This document shows, piece after piece, positions 46,705 to 54,752 of a DNA stretch of 64,000 nucleotides. A model generated the notes under the pieces. The model ran no database searches and had not been told where the DNA came from. It saw nothing but the letters and a program-made list of their open reading frames with translations. Within the stretch, counting starts at the first letter, position 1; each line of letters opens with the position of its first letter. A program made the translations under genes and the position numbers. This DNA comes from an uncultured Clostridia bacterium (GTDB lineage Bacteria; Bacillota; Clostridia; Oscillospirales; Ruminococcaceae), in the NCBI GenBank assembly GCA_947625615.1, contig CANQPB010000002.1, positions 48,791-112,790 on the forward strand. The letters are read 5' to 3'.

Positions 46705-47107
46705 TTTCTTCTGTTAAGCTCCGCGTGAACGCGCCGAGAACGCCGTTCACGAATTTCACGTCGGCGTCCTGGGCATATTGCTTTGCAAGGCCTACAGCCT
46801 CGTTTACCACCGCGTTTTGGGGCACCTTTGAGCCGCGGTAGAGTATCTCGAAGATGGCGAGGCGAAGTATCGCAAGATTCACCTTGGGAATCCGCGAGAC
46901 CGCCCGGCTGCGGCTGAACTTTGCAATTATGCCGTCAAGCTCGTCGCTTTTTTCGATGACCTCGGCGGCGGTGGCCTCAATCTCTTCGTCGCATTTATAT
47001 TCATAGTCGGTCTCGTGCATGGTGACAAGCTCCGAAACCGGTTCGTCGCGGAACATCTTCTCGAAGATGAGCAGAAACTCCGCTTCACGGACTTCATGTC
47101 GTGTCAA
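46697..47107 (-). CDS. nusB: Transcription antitermination factor NusB
   Basis: A 136-aa helical NusB with AEFLLIFEKMFRDEP, SRIPKVNLAILRLAIFEILY and AVVNEAVGLAKQYAQD. It forms part of the rRNA antitermination complex with NusE. It starts at TTG 47107 (GGGAGAG 6-7 nt upstream) and overlaps the TsaD-like gene by 8 nt. Confidence 0.94.
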   Translation of the reverse strand: MTRHEVREAEFLLIFEKMFRDEPVSELVTMHETDYEYKCDEEIEATAAEVIEKSDELDGIIAKFSRSRAVSRIPKVNLAILRLAIFEILYRGSKVPQNAVVNEAVGLAKQYAQDADVKFVNGVLGAFTRSLTEENA

Positions 47108-47177
47108 TTTATTCTCTCCCTGTTTTTAAATTAAAGCAGCCGAGGCCAAGCGGTCAACGCCGCTCGGCCAAAGCTGA

Positions 47178-47537
47178 TTATAATGTCTCCTCCGGGGTGA
47201 AATCCACGTCGGTCACGGATACGTCCACCCGTGAAACGGTGACGCCGGTCATCGACTGCACCGCAGACTTCACCTTATCTTGTATCTGCTCGCAGACCGA
47301 CACCACGTTGTAGCCGCTTTTTGCGACCACCGACATGGAGATTTTGCATACGCCGTCCGACATTGTCACCCTGACGTCGCTCGGATCGGACGAAGACTGC
47401 AAAAGGCTTTTAACGCTGAAGGTCTTTGAAGCGATCTTGTGAACCCCGTCGATTTCGGCCACGGCGTTCTTGACAATGGTGACGATCACGTTTTCCGACA
47501 CCTTAAGGCTGCCGCTCTTTGAATATGTTTTTTCCAT
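47178..47537 (-). CDS. Asp23/Gls24 family envelope stress protein
   Basis: A 119-aa Asp23-domain protein. It starts SGSLKVSENVIVTIVKNAVA with the family motif EIDGVHKI, and ends in MTGVTVSRVDVSVTDVDF. These proteins associate with the membrane and form a protein coat in staphylococci; in clostridia they occur next to nusB. GGAGG is 12 nt from the ATG, a long spacing. A 10-bp hairpin (GGCCGAGCGG and CCGCTTGGCC, one G-U pair) lies between it and nusB. Confidence 0.88.
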   Translation of the reverse strand: MEKTYSKSGSLKVSENVIVTIVKNAVAEIDGVHKIASKTFSVKSLLQSSSDPSDVRVTMSDGVCKISMSVVAKSGYNVVSVCEQIQDKVKSAVQSMTGVTVSRVDVSVTDVDFTPEETL

Positions 47538-47615
47538 AGGCTTTTGGCCCTCCTTTATACTTCCCTGTGCGGGTTTTCGGCTCTATACATTTTCCCGCGA
47601 TTTTATACACTGTAT

Positions 47616-47644
47616 AGTATAGCATTTCTTTTCAAAGAAAACAA
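47616..47644 (-). promoter_or_regulatory. Sigma-A promoter for asp23-nusB run
   Basis: On the minus strand, TTGTTT (47639-47644), a 17-nt spacer and TATACT (47616-47621), beginning immediately after the spoIIIAH stop. It separates the housekeeping run from the sporulation operon upstream. Confidence 0.55.
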
Positions 47645-48208
47645 CTACTTTATCTCAAAAATTCTGATATTTTCATTTTCTACCGAAACTTCCGACAGCA
47701 AAATGTCCTTTATCTCGGCTGCCTGGGCCGGGCTGAGGCCGTCCGACTTGACAACTACGCTCGCGTTTTCGCCGTCAAGGTAGACTACGCAGTCCTCATA
47801 GCCGCACGCCATTATGAGATTTTCGACCGTCGTCTCGCTTTCTATGAGCGACGAAAGCGTGACCGCGCTCTCGGTATAGGTCTCGATCTCCTCGTCCGAG
47901 ATGTCCTGGCCGCCGAGAACCATCTTGAGCGTCTCAACCGCCTGGTCGCGGGAAGAGAGCTTATCGAGCCTTGCCTGCGCAAAATAGTCCTCGCTCGAAT
48001 AGTTCGAGACGTCGGTGCCGTTCACATACTGCACCTCGCCGTAGGTTCCGCCTATGTCTGCGCTGTCCATGACGTCGGTGTGGGGGATCTCAGCTTTTGA
48101 AAGCCGATAGTTCGCATAAACCGTAATGCCGAGCAAAAGCGTCAGACACGCGAGAATTATGTGCTTCTTGTTCACCTTTAACTTAATGTTCCTGTTGACT
48201 CTAACCAT
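47645..48208 (-). CDS. spoIIIAH: Stage III sporulation protein AH
   Basis: A 187-aa protein with one N-terminal membrane segment (HIILACLTLLLGITVYANYR) and an EscJ/PrgK-like ring-building domain (EIETYTESAVTLSSLIESET, VENLIMACGYEDCVVYLDGE). SpoIIIAH binds SpoIIQ across the intermembrane space to form the mother cell-forespore channel. It is the last gene of the operon, 23 nt after spoIIIAG. Confidence 0.92.
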   Translation of the reverse strand: MVRVNRNIKLKVNKKHIILACLTLLLGITVYANYRLSKAEIPHTDVMDSADIGGTYGEVQYVNGTDVSNYSSEDYFAQARLDKLSSRDQAVETLKMVLGGQDISDEEIETYTESAVTLSSLIESETTVENLIMACGYEDCVVYLDGENASVVVKSDGLSPAQAAEIKDILLSEVSVENENIRIFEIK

Positions 48209-48231
48209 TGTTATCCTCCTTAAAATTGCAG

Positions 48232-48732
48232 TTATTTTGCCTGGGTTACGAAAACCTTGCCTGTGGGTATATCCAACACGGTCGAAACCGCGTTTACCAC
48301 CTTTTCCTTTACCGACGGGGAATCTCCCCCTCGGCAGACCACTAACACCCCGTTTACCTTGGGATATTCCGAGCCCTCCAAAAGGGCCTCCTTTGAGCCG
48401 ATGATCACCGGGCTCGATTCCGTTTTTGCCTCCGATTCCGAGATGTCCGAGGCGTAAATTTTTCTGTCGCTGCCGTCCACCGTCACCATAACCGTCACCT
48501 CGGAAACCCCGCGGATCTTCGAGATTATCTCCTCAAGCTCGTCTTCAAGCTTCTCGGAATAGCTTTTTGTCTCGGCAGCGGTAATTTCGGGGATCTTGAT
48601 TTCGGGCGTGTCGGTTTTTTCCGACCTTTGGGAAAATATCAGCAAAAACGTGAAAACCGCCGCAAGCGAGGCATATATCAAAAACCGCTTCGGAATCTTT
48701 TTCAGGGATCTTGTCATATCCGATATTTCCAT
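48232..48732 (-). CDS. spoIIIAG: Stage III sporulation protein AG
   Basis: A 166-aa protein with an N-terminal membrane segment (FLIYASLAAVFTFLLIFS), then the ring-building domain with LEEIISKIRGVSEVTVMVTV, YPKVNGVLVVCRGGDSP and a C-terminus with STVLDIPTGKVFVTQ. It forms a large ring in the channel. It is preceded by spoIIIAF (7-nt gap). Confidence 0.93.
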   Translation of the reverse strand: MEISDMTRSLKKIPKRFLIYASLAAVFTFLLIFSQRSEKTDTPEIKIPEITAAETKSYSEKLEDELEEIISKIRGVSEVTVMVTVDGSDRKIYASDISESEAKTESSPVIIGSKEALLEGSEYPKVNGVLVVCRGGDSPSVKEKVVNAVSTVLDIPTGKVFVTQAK

Positions 48733-48739
48733 TGAGCCT

Positions 48740-49207
48740 TCAACCGTCCTCGTAATTTATATTCAGTCCGATGTCGCCGATCTTATTCCTGACAAGCTCT
48801 TTGATATCGCCCTCGCGATCCGCATATCCGCCGTCCAGCCAAATATCGGCTTCTGTAATAGATATGCGCCTGAGGCTGTCAATAGTAGTCCCGACCGCGA
48901 CTTTTTTGCAGATTATCCCCTCTTCCCGCAAAAGGGATTCGAGATATTCCCCCACCCTCGCCTCAAGCTCGGCCTGAATGAGCCGGTCGTTTTCCGAAAC
49001 TATTCCAGATTCCTCAAAATCCGCAAATTTTTGGGGCAGCTCCGACATATCCGCCCCGGTTGCCATTCCCACTACTGTGACTACCCCCGCGAGGGCAAAG
49101 ACGGATCTTATTTCCGCGCGGAATCTGTCCGGCACAAGCATCATCACGGCGGTGTAGCCCACCGAGAGAACGCATATCACAAAGGTGATGTTATTTAAAA
49201 GATTCAT
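48740..49207 (-). CDS. spoIIIAF: Stage III sporulation protein AF
   Basis: A 155-aa protein with two short membrane segments at the N-terminus (NITFVICVLSVGYTAVMMLV and the following SVFALAGVVTVVGMA), then a soluble ferredoxin-like region (RISITEADIWLDGG). It is part of the SpoIIIA channel assembly. It overlaps spoIIIAE by 4 nt. Confidence 0.88.
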   Translation of the reverse strand: MNLLNNITFVICVLSVGYTAVMMLVPDRFRAEIRSVFALAGVVTVVGMATGADMSELPQKFADFEESGIVSENDRLIQAELEARVGEYLESLLREEGIICKKVAVGTTIDSLRRISITEADIWLDGGYADREGDIKELVRNKIGDIGLNINYEDG

Positions 49208-50307
49208 GCGCTCAGCTCACCGCCCAGAAGCGCGAGCATACCGGTTGAGACGACCATCATCAGCATAAACACCGTGAGGACGGTTCCCAGAAGGCCGAAT
49301 ACGTCGCGAAAGCCCATGAACAGCGCGGAGATGCGGTCGGCGCCGATGACGGCCGAAAGCCATGCGCAGACCGAGCATGCGGCCTTATATATAAGCGCGG
49401 TGATTATCGGCGAAAGCATAATCAGCGCAAGGACGACTATCCCGAATGCTCCGACTGCGGTTCTTATTGCGCCGAGGCTTAAGTTCACGGCCTTATAGGA
49501 TTCCGAAAGGGAATAGCCTATAACCGGCACAAAGCTTGATACGGCGTATTTTCCTGCCCTGACTATAAGCCCGTCAGCTCCCCTGCCGACGATTGTTTGC
49601 AGGCTCAGAACGCCCAAAAAGAGGGTCATTATAAAGCCTATCGCGACGGTCAGGGCGTTTCTCAGGGCGGAGGTGATGTTCATAAGCCCCGGATTTATCG
49701 CCTGTGCTGCCGCCAGAACGAGCATGCAGGAAAGAACGGGTCTTAAAACGCCCGAAGCCAAGGCGGCTGCGCCCTCGCAGAAATACATAAGTACAGCGTT
49801 ATACGATACCGCCGCGGTGACGTTTCCCGAGGCCGCTGCAACCGCAGCGAACGCGGGGATATATGTAAGCATAAAGCTCTGGCAGCCGAGCATGGCCTTT
49901 ACCGCCGAGCCGAACGCGCCGATTATCATCGGGCTGACGGCTATAAAGCAGATGATCACGAAAAATTCGCCGTAAACGCCGCCCTTATACGAAAGGCTCA
50001 TCGAAACCCGGCAAATCGCCGCGAATACCGCGCCGATAAGGATAAGCCTAAGCGGCTTCTTTGCGGCCTCCGAGACAAGCCCGGCGACATAGCCCAAAAT
50101 TCCCTCGGCGGAAAGATTTTTTACGCTTTCGGGGTCGTCCGGCGAAATGCCGAGCTCGGTAAGACTGTCGGAAATTTCGGAGGAATCGGCTCCCGATATC
50201 TCGGAATATATCTTTTCGGAAAATTCCGCAGCCGCCGCCTCGGCGTTTACGCAAAGCAAAAGCGCGGAAATTATAATCGTCAGAACGGGTAAAAATTTTT
50301 TCATCAT
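49204..50307 (-). CDS. spoIIIAE: Stage III sporulation protein AE
   Basis: A 367-aa polytopic membrane protein with an N-terminal signal-like segment and a Ser/Glu-rich stretch before about 7 membrane helices. Conserved regions are GFIMTLFLGVLSLQTIVGRG and VIGYSLSESYKAVNLSLGAI. It is the main membrane component of the SpoIIIA complex. It overlaps both neighbours by 4 nt. Confidence 0.93.
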   Translation of the reverse strand: MMKKFLPVLTIIISALLLCVNAEAAAAEFSEKIYSEISGADSSEISDSLTELGISPDDPESVKNLSAEGILGYVAGLVSEAAKKPLRLILIGAVFAAICRVSMSLSYKGGVYGEFFVIICFIAVSPMIIGAFGSAVKAMLGCQSFMLTYIPAFAAVAAASGNVTAAVSYNAVLMYFCEGAAALASGVLRPVLSCMLVLAAAQAINPGLMNITSALRNALTVAIGFIMTLFLGVLSLQTIVGRGADGLIVRAGKYAVSSFVPVIGYSLSESYKAVNLSLGAIRTAVGAFGIVVLALIMLSPIITALIYKAACSVCAWLSAVIGADRISALFMGFRDVFGLLGTVLTVFMLMMVVSTGMLALLGGELSA

Positions 50308-50693
50308 CTCTCCAGAACGGTTTTAACGACCTCTATGAATTCCTTTAAAAGCGGCAGGCACATAAGGGATATCGCCACCCTGCCCGATATGTCGAGCGCG
50401 CTGCCGAGGGCGGTTTCTCCGCAGTCGCGGCAGCTTGAGGAGGACAGCTCGCAGATATAGCAGATTCCGAGCGCCCGAAAAGCAAGTTTGATATATTCCG
50501 AATCTATGCCCGCCTCGCCTATTATCCCGCCGATCCCGCCAAATACCTCGGATATGCCGTCGACGGCCAAAAACGCGGCGGCTATCACTGCGGAAATTGA
50601 AACGAGAGCCGCAAGATCGCGGTTTGTCGGTTGGATTACCTTTGCTATTACGGCGGCCAAAAGGCAGAGAACGCATATGCCGAAGATGTCCAT
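50304..50693 (-). CDS. spoIIIAD: Stage III sporulation protein AD
   Basis: A 129-aa membrane protein with about four helices and the family stretches FGGIGGIIGEAGIDSEYIKL and LGICYICELSSSSCRDCGE. It directly follows spoIIIAC (stop and start adjacent), with which it forms a small membrane module. Confidence 0.93.
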   Translation of the reverse strand: MDIFGICVLCLLAAVIAKVIQPTNRDLAALVSISAVIAAAFLAVDGISEVFGGIGGIIGEAGIDSEYIKLAFRALGICYICELSSSSCRDCGETALGSALDISGRVAISLMCLPLLKEFIEVVKTVLER

Positions 50694-50888
50694 TTAAAAG
50701 CCGAATACGGAGCGCACCGTTTCAAAAAGCTCGGATATCTCGTTGACAAGCATAAGCATGACTATTACAAGCCCGGCTATGGTGATCATAAGGGCCTGCT
50801 CGTCCCTCTCGGCGCGTTTTAAAAGCTGGCTGAGCACCGCGACTATTATCCCGAGGCCGGCTATCTGAAAAACAAGCGTTACGTCCAT
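50694..50888 (-). CDS. spoIIIAC: Stage III sporulation protein AC
   Basis: A 64-aa protein of two membrane helices (VTLVFQIAGLGIIVAVLSQL, then EQALMITIAGLVIVMLMLV) and ending FETVRSVFGF. The length and layout are standard for SpoIIIAC. Confidence 0.93.
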   Translation of the reverse strand: MDVTLVFQIAGLGIIVAVLSQLLKRAERDEQALMITIAGLVIVMLMLVNEISELFETVRSVFGF

Positions 50889-50902
50889 AATTTACATTCA
50901 CC

Positions 50903-51388
50903 CTAAACAAATATTACCGATATCGCGGCGCCGAAAAGCAGCCCGAGCGTAAGATAGAGCTTTCGCGAGACCTCGGATTTTTCTTTCAGCGCAGAATACC
51001 GCTTTGAAAGCTCACCGCGGACGGCTTTCAGCCTTTCGCATTGCTCAAGCGCACTGCAGCTTCCCATAACCTCGCCCGCCGAAGAAAAAAGCCTCTTCGC
51101 TTCGGCATCGACTTCAAGCCCCTCGCAGGCTGACTGCCACCTGGCGTAAAAATCCCCGCCGTCTATTTTTTCAAAGGGAACGGCGTCAAAATATTTTACG
51201 CCCTCAAACGCCCGCCGACAGACCGTGAATACGTCTGCCGCTTCAAAGCCTATCATCGCCTCGGCCCTGCCCAAAACCTCCGACATCTCGCGCACCGCCT
51301 CGGCCTCGTTCTGCTTTTGCCGGTGAAGCTCCTTTGAAGACATCAGCGTGAAAAAGCATATCCCGGCGCAGAGGATCGGCCTAATCAA
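50903..51388 (-). CDS. spoIIIAB: Stage III sporulation protein AB
   Basis: A 161-aa protein with N- and C-terminal membrane helices (RPILCAGICFFTLM and KLYLTLGLLFGAAISVIFV) around a helical domain like that of GspF/PilC family proteins. SpoIIIAB partners the ATPase SpoIIIAA, and both are needed for sigma-G activity. It overlaps spoIIIAA by 8 nt. Confidence 0.9.
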   Translation of the reverse strand: MIRPILCAGICFFTLMSSKELHRQKQNEAEAVREMSEVLGRAEAMIGFEAADVFTVCRRAFEGVKYFDAVPFEKIDGGDFYARWQSACEGLEVDAEAKRLFSSAGEVMGSCSALEQCERLKAVRGELSKRYSALKEKSEVSRKLYLTLGLLFGAAISVIFV

Positions 51389-52256
51389 TTTTAACCACCC
51401 TCACGCTTCTTTGCCTCGAGAGCTCGGCGGCGCAGCCGAAGGCGTTTTCTTTCATAAGCTTAATGACCGCCGGCTTTTTCAGGGCTTCTTCAAACGAAAC
51501 CGCATGAACGGCGGTTATAAGCGCAGCGCCGGAATGAAGCGCGTAGCCGAGCGCCTCGACGTCGCCGGGGGTGCCGATTTCATCGACAATCACCGCCCTT
51601 GGGGACATCGTTCTTATCGCCGCCTCCACCCCTGCGGGCTTCGGGTAGCCGGTGAAGACATCGGTGAGAACGCCGACGTCGTTTTGCGGAACGCATTGCC
51701 AGACGGCGGCAATTTCGTTCTGCTCGTCTATAAGAGAGATTCTGAATCGGTTCCCGATAATTCGGCAGAGGTCTCTTAAAAGGGTGGTCTTGCCGCTTGA
51801 AGGCGGCCCGGTCACCAATATTCCGCATAGGCCGCCGAAAAGGCATCTTTCGGCAACTTCCGCGGCGCAGCCCTTTATCTCCCGGGCTATACGGATATTA
51901 ACCGAAGATATTTTTTTCACCGCTGACACCGAAGCGCTTTCCTGCGAGATAACCGCCGTGCCGCAAATACCCACCCTGTTTCCGCCCCTTGCTGTGACGT
52001 ATCCCGAGGAAAGCTCACGCGGGTAGCTGTGAAGCGAATAATTGAACGCGTTTTTAAAGACGCGGTCTATCATCTCCGGCGTTACGGCAACGCCGTCGGC
52101 AATAATGTCCTTTCCGCCTATAGACAGGGTCATCGGGCGGTTTGCGCGAAGCCGTATTTCGTCGATCTCAAAGAGCCTGTCTTTTGAAAGCGATTTTAAG
52201 TATTCAAGCGGCGCGCCCTCCAAAAGCTCAAGCGCATAGTCTATTTTCGATCCCAT
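51381..52256 (-). CDS. spoIIIAA: Stage III sporulation protein AA (ATPase)
   Basis: About 291 aa from ATG 52256 (MGSKIDYALELLE), which has AAAGGAG upstream; an in-frame extension to 52394 overlaps the neighbouring gene and is rejected. It is a secretion-ATPase-like protein: Walker A GPPSSGKTTLLRDLCRIIG, Walker B RAVIVDEIGTPGDVEALGYA, and VTARGGNRVGICGTAV before. It powers or assembles the SpoIIIA channel in the mother cell. It is first in the complete AA-AH operon. Confidence 0.94.
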   Translation of the reverse strand: MGSKIDYALELLEGAPLEYLKSLSKDRLFEIDEIRLRANRPMTLSIGGKDIIADGVAVTPEMIDRVFKNAFNYSLHSYPRELSSGYVTARGGNRVGICGTAVISQESASVSAVKKISSVNIRIAREIKGCAAEVAERCLFGGLCGILVTGPPSSGKTTLLRDLCRIIGNRFRISLIDEQNEIAAVWQCVPQNDVGVLTDVFTGYPKPAGVEAAIRTMSPRAVIVDEIGTPGDVEALGYALHSGAALITAVHAVSFEEALKKPAVIKLMKENAFGCAAELSRQRSVRVVKID

Positions 52257-52302
52257 TGTTTTTCTCCTTTGTTGAAATTCCCGGCATGTCTTTGCCTGTC
52301 TA

Positions 52303-52332
52303 ATATTATGCTGTCCGGCCGGCTTTAATGCC
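52303..52332 (-). promoter_or_regulatory. Weak candidate sigma-E promoter for spoIIIA operon
   Basis: On the minus strand, GGCATTAA (52325-52332) and CATAATAT (52303-52310) with a 14-nt spacer. The -10 has 6 of 8 matches to CATACAAT and the -35 is poor. The operon is sigma-E-controlled in Bacillus and the position (about 50 nt before the ATG) fits, but sequence support is modest. The -35 overlaps the stop of the upstream membrane gene. Confidence 0.3.
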
Positions 52333-52702
52333 TGAGGCCTGTCTTTTTGGTGTTCACGCCTATGACTCCGCCCAAAGCCCCGAAAATCAGGCACGCCCCG
52401 GCTTTTACAAAGGTCATGTTCTTAAAGGAAAACATGCCGCAGATAATGCTTATCAGAAGCACTGTCCCGAAAAGGACGGCTCCGCATAAAAGCCCCTGCA
52501 AAAGCCCGGCGTTTCTTTTTATCTGCGAAGCCCTCCAGCCGGAGGCATATGCCGCGGCGGTAAGTATCAGAACGGACACCGCGCCGAGCATATCATCTGA
52601 AATATCGGCAAAAAGGCATATTACGCCCGTAAATATGCTCAGTATAATAATCACACCGACGGCAAAGGCCGTGCCGTACAGAACGCTTTTAAAGAGCGGC
52701 AT
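52325..52702 (-). CDS. Small membrane protein, TIGR04086-like
   Basis: A 125-aa protein with four predicted membrane helices (AFAVGVIIILSIFTGVICLF, AVSVLILTAAAYASGW, LLCGAVLFGTVLLISIICGM, LIFGALGGVIGV) and a short cytoplasmic Lys tail. It resembles the TIGR04086 family commonly found beside yajC and sporulation genes; the function is unknown. Its GGAGGG ribosome site lies in the 3' arm of a terminator-like hairpin, and the six-T tail runs directly into the ATG. Confidence 0.75.
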   Translation of the reverse strand: MPLFKSVLYGTAFAVGVIIILSIFTGVICLFADISDDMLGAVSVLILTAAAYASGWRASQIKRNAGLLQGLLCGAVLFGTVLLISIICGMFSFKNMTFVKAGACLIFGALGGVIGVNTKKTGLRH

Positions 52703-52745
52703 AAAAAATCCCTCCGAATACCGTTTTTAAACGATATTCGAAGGG
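52703..52745 (-). terminator. Terminator-like hairpin carrying the next gene's ribosome site
   Basis: Minus-strand arms CCCTTCGAATATCGTT and AACGGTATTCGGAGGG pair over about 15-17 positions with two G-U pairs (52710-52745), followed by ATTTTTT (52703-52709). The GGAGGG that should start translation of the membrane protein at 52702 is within the 3' arm. It ends the yajC transcript, and any read-through would have the ribosome site masked. Confidence 0.75.
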
Positions 52746-52764
52746 ACGGGCATTTATTACCTTA

Positions 52765-53190
52765 TCAGTCCTTATCGATAGGCTTTTCGGCCTTTGCCGG
52801 CTTGTCCTGAGATTTTTCCTCAGACTTCGACTTTTTCTCCGCTTTTGCGGCGCGGGCTGCGTCTTCCTTGGCCTTTTGCTCCTCGTTGGCGGACACATTG
52901 GTGGAAATCGCCCACTTTTTAATGCGCATCTTGCATCTGTCCGAGCTGGTCTCGATGACGACGCTGTTTTCCTCGATCTTTGTGATTATGCCGACAATGC
53001 CGCCTATGGTCTCGATCTCGTCGCCTATCTGCACGTTCTTGCGCATTTCGGCGTCGGCCTTTTCCTTTTTGCGCTGCGGCCTTATCATTATAAGATAAAG
53101 CACAACAAGCATTATTATCATGATAATAAGCGGGTAGAGCTGCGAGCCGGCAGAGGGCGCTGCGGCAGTCATGGAAATTAAATGGATCAT
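52765..53190 (-). CDS. yajC: Preprotein translocase subunit YajC
   Basis: 141 aa from ATG 53190 (MIHLISMTAAAPSAG), with GGAGG 8 nt upstream; an in-frame opening to 53295 lies in the leader and is rejected. One membrane helix (LYPLIIMIIMLVVLYLIMIR) precedes the conserved RPQRKKEKADAEMRKNVQIG and GDEIETIGGIVGII. The tail is a long, highly charged Lys/Glu/Ala stretch. YajC associates with SecDF. secD and secF are not adjacent. Confidence 0.93.
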   Translation of the reverse strand: MIHLISMTAAAPSAGSQLYPLIIMIIMLVVLYLIMIRPQRKKEKADAEMRKNVQIGDEIETIGGIVGIITKIEENSVVIETSSDRCKMRIKKWAISTNVSANEEQKAKEDAARAAKAEKKSKSEEKSQDKPAKAEKPIDKD

Positions 53191-53222
53191 TTTTGTTTCC
53201 TCCGATTTGTAAGTTTGTATTA

Positions 53223-53338
53223 TTATAGCATAAAGCCGAAGGCTTTGTGCTATAATTAGCCATCTTTTGCGGTTCCCGACGAAGTCGGGGAGCAAAAGGG
53301 CGACTTAAAATAAATTATAATAATCGCTTGCGATTATT
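53223..53338 (-). other. Structured yajC leader with three hairpins
   Basis: Between the promoter and yajC there are three inverted repeats: 53223-53255 (15-bp arms, one mismatch, UUC loop), 53264-53298 (outer arms CTTTTGC and GCAAAAG, inner CCCGAC and GTCGGG), and 53319-53338 (AATAATCGC and GCGATTATT, 2-nt loop). An extended -10 (TGCTATAAT, minus strand, around 53222-53230) sits in the first, possibly a second promoter. No known riboswitch or T-box motif is visible. Confidence 0.5.
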
Positions 53339-53364
53339 TTAGCATATATCTTTCGGGAATTCAA
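53336..53364 (-). promoter_or_regulatory. Sigma-A promoter for yajC
   Basis: On the minus strand, TTGAAT (53359-53364), a 17-nt spacer and TAAAAT with an upstream TGC (extended -10; 53336-53341). The -35 overlaps the nfnB stop codon. It gives a leader of about 145 nt. Confidence 0.6.
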
Positions 53365-54752
53365 CCCTTTTTGTTCTTTTCACTGATATATTCGTCGATC
53401 GCCTTTGCGGCGCTCTTTCCGGCGCCCATAGCAAGAATAACGGTTGCCGCGCCGGTGACGGCGTCTCCGCCGGCGTAGACCCCTTCGCGGGAAGTGAGCA
53501 TGTTCTCGTCTACGACAAAGCAGCCGCGGCGGTTGGTCTCAAGGCCGGGGGTGGTGGTTCTTATAAGCGGATTCGGCGAGGTGCCTATCGACATTATGAC
53601 GCCGTCGACCTCTATCTCGAATTCGCTGCCCTCAATAGGCTTTACGCCACGCCTGCCGCTATGATCCGGCTCGGTGAGCTCCATTTTCTGGCACTTTATC
53701 GCCCTGACGGCGCCGTTTTCTCCTAAGATCTCGACGGGATTGGTGAGGAACTTGAACTCGATTCCCTCCTCTTGGGCGTGGTGAACCTCTTCCCGCCTTG
53801 CGGGCATTTCGTCGGCCGAGCGGCGGTAGACGATATACACCTTTTCCGCGCCGAGTCTTAAGGCCGAGCGCGCGGCGTCCATGGCGACGTTGCCTCCGCC
53901 GACAACGGCCACCGCCCTGTTATGGCAGATAGGCGTGTCGTAGTCGTCAAGATAGGCTTTCATAAGATTTGTTCGGGTGAGGTATTCGTTCGCGGAATAT
54001 ACGCCTACAAGCGATTCCCCCTCGATCCCCATGAAATTGGGAAGACCAGCGCCGGTGCCGATGAAAACCGCCTCGTAGCCGTCTTCAAAGAGCTCGTCTA
54101 CCGAGAGTATCTTTCCTATTACCATGTCGGTCGCGATCTCTACGCCGAGCTTTCTGAGACCGTCTATTTCACGCTGAACGGTGGCTTTCGGGAGCCTGAA
54201 TTCGGGTATGCCGTACATAAGCACGCCGCCGGCGGTGTGAAACGCCTCGAAAACCGTTACCGAATAGCCGAGCTTTGCAAGGTCTGAGGCGCAGGAAAGC
54301 CCCGACGGCCCCGAGCCGACAATGGCCACGCGGTGCCCGTTGGGAACAGGCTTTTCGGGTTCGGGAATTTTATCCGCCATGTAATCGGCGCAGTAGCGCT
54401 CGAGCCGGCCTATGCCGACGGGCTCGCCTTTAATGCCGCGAACGCATTTGGATTCGCACTGGCTCTCCTGCGGACAGACGCGGCCGCAGACGGCGGGAAG
54501 TCCGTTTGTGGTCTTTATGACGCCGTAAGCCCCGGCGATATCGCCCTCGCGGATCTTTGCGATAAATTCGGGTATCCTTACGCCGACGGGGCAGCCGCTT
54601 ACGCAGGGCATATTCTTGCAGTTGAGGCAGCGGTTGGCCTCGTTTAAGGCCTCATCGTCGGTATAGCAGGAGGATACCTCTTCAAAGTTGCGCGCCCTTA
54701 CCTTCGGCTCCTGTTCGTGTACGGGCGTCTTGGTGCTTTGCATATTAGGCAT
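53361..54752 (-). CDS. NfnB-type NADPH-dependent oxidoreductase (GltA/glutamate synthase small-subunit family)
   Basis: A 463-aa flavoprotein. An N-terminal ferredoxin-like cluster region (RCLNCKNMPCVSGCPVGVRI, VCGRVCPQESQCESKC) precedes an FAD site VAIVGSGPSGLSCASDLAKL and an NADPH site VAVVGGGNVAMDAARSALRL. With the upstream NfnA homologue (8-nt overlap) it forms the electron-bifurcating NADH-dependent reduced ferredoxin:NADP+ oxidoreductase. Glutamate synthase is unlikely, since no large subunit is nearby. Confidence 0.9.
   Translation of the reverse strand: MPNMQSTKTPVHEQEPKVRARNFEEVSSCYTDDEALNEANRCLNCKNMPCVSGCPVGVRIPEFIAKIREGDIAGAYGVIKTTNGLPAVCGRVCPQESQCESKCVRGIKGEPVGIGRLERYCADYMADKIPEPEKPVPNGHRVAIVGSGPSGLSCASDLAKLGYSVTVFEAFHTAGGVLMYGIPEFRLPKATVQREIDGLRKLGVEIATDMVIGKILSVDELFEDGYEAVFIGTGAGLPNFMGIEGESLVGVYSANEYLTRTNLMKAYLDDYDTPICHNRAVAVVGGGNVAMDAARSALRLGAEKVYIVYRRSADEMPARREEVHHAQEEGIEFKFLTNPVEILGENGAVRAIKCQKMELTEPDHSGRRGVKPIEGSEFEIEVDGVIMSIGTSPNPLIRTTTPGLETNRRGCFVVDENMLTSREGVYAGGDAVTGAATVILAMGAGKSAAKAIDEYISEKNKKG

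Noticed and set aside
52257..52394. N-terminal extension of SpoIIIAA
   Set aside because: The frame is open but overlaps the neighbouring membrane gene and has no ribosome site; AAAGGAG precedes the ATG at 52256.
53264..53298. Intrinsic terminator of nfnB or yajC leader
   Set aside because: The hairpin has T's before and A's after rather than a following T-run, so it is listed only as leader structure.
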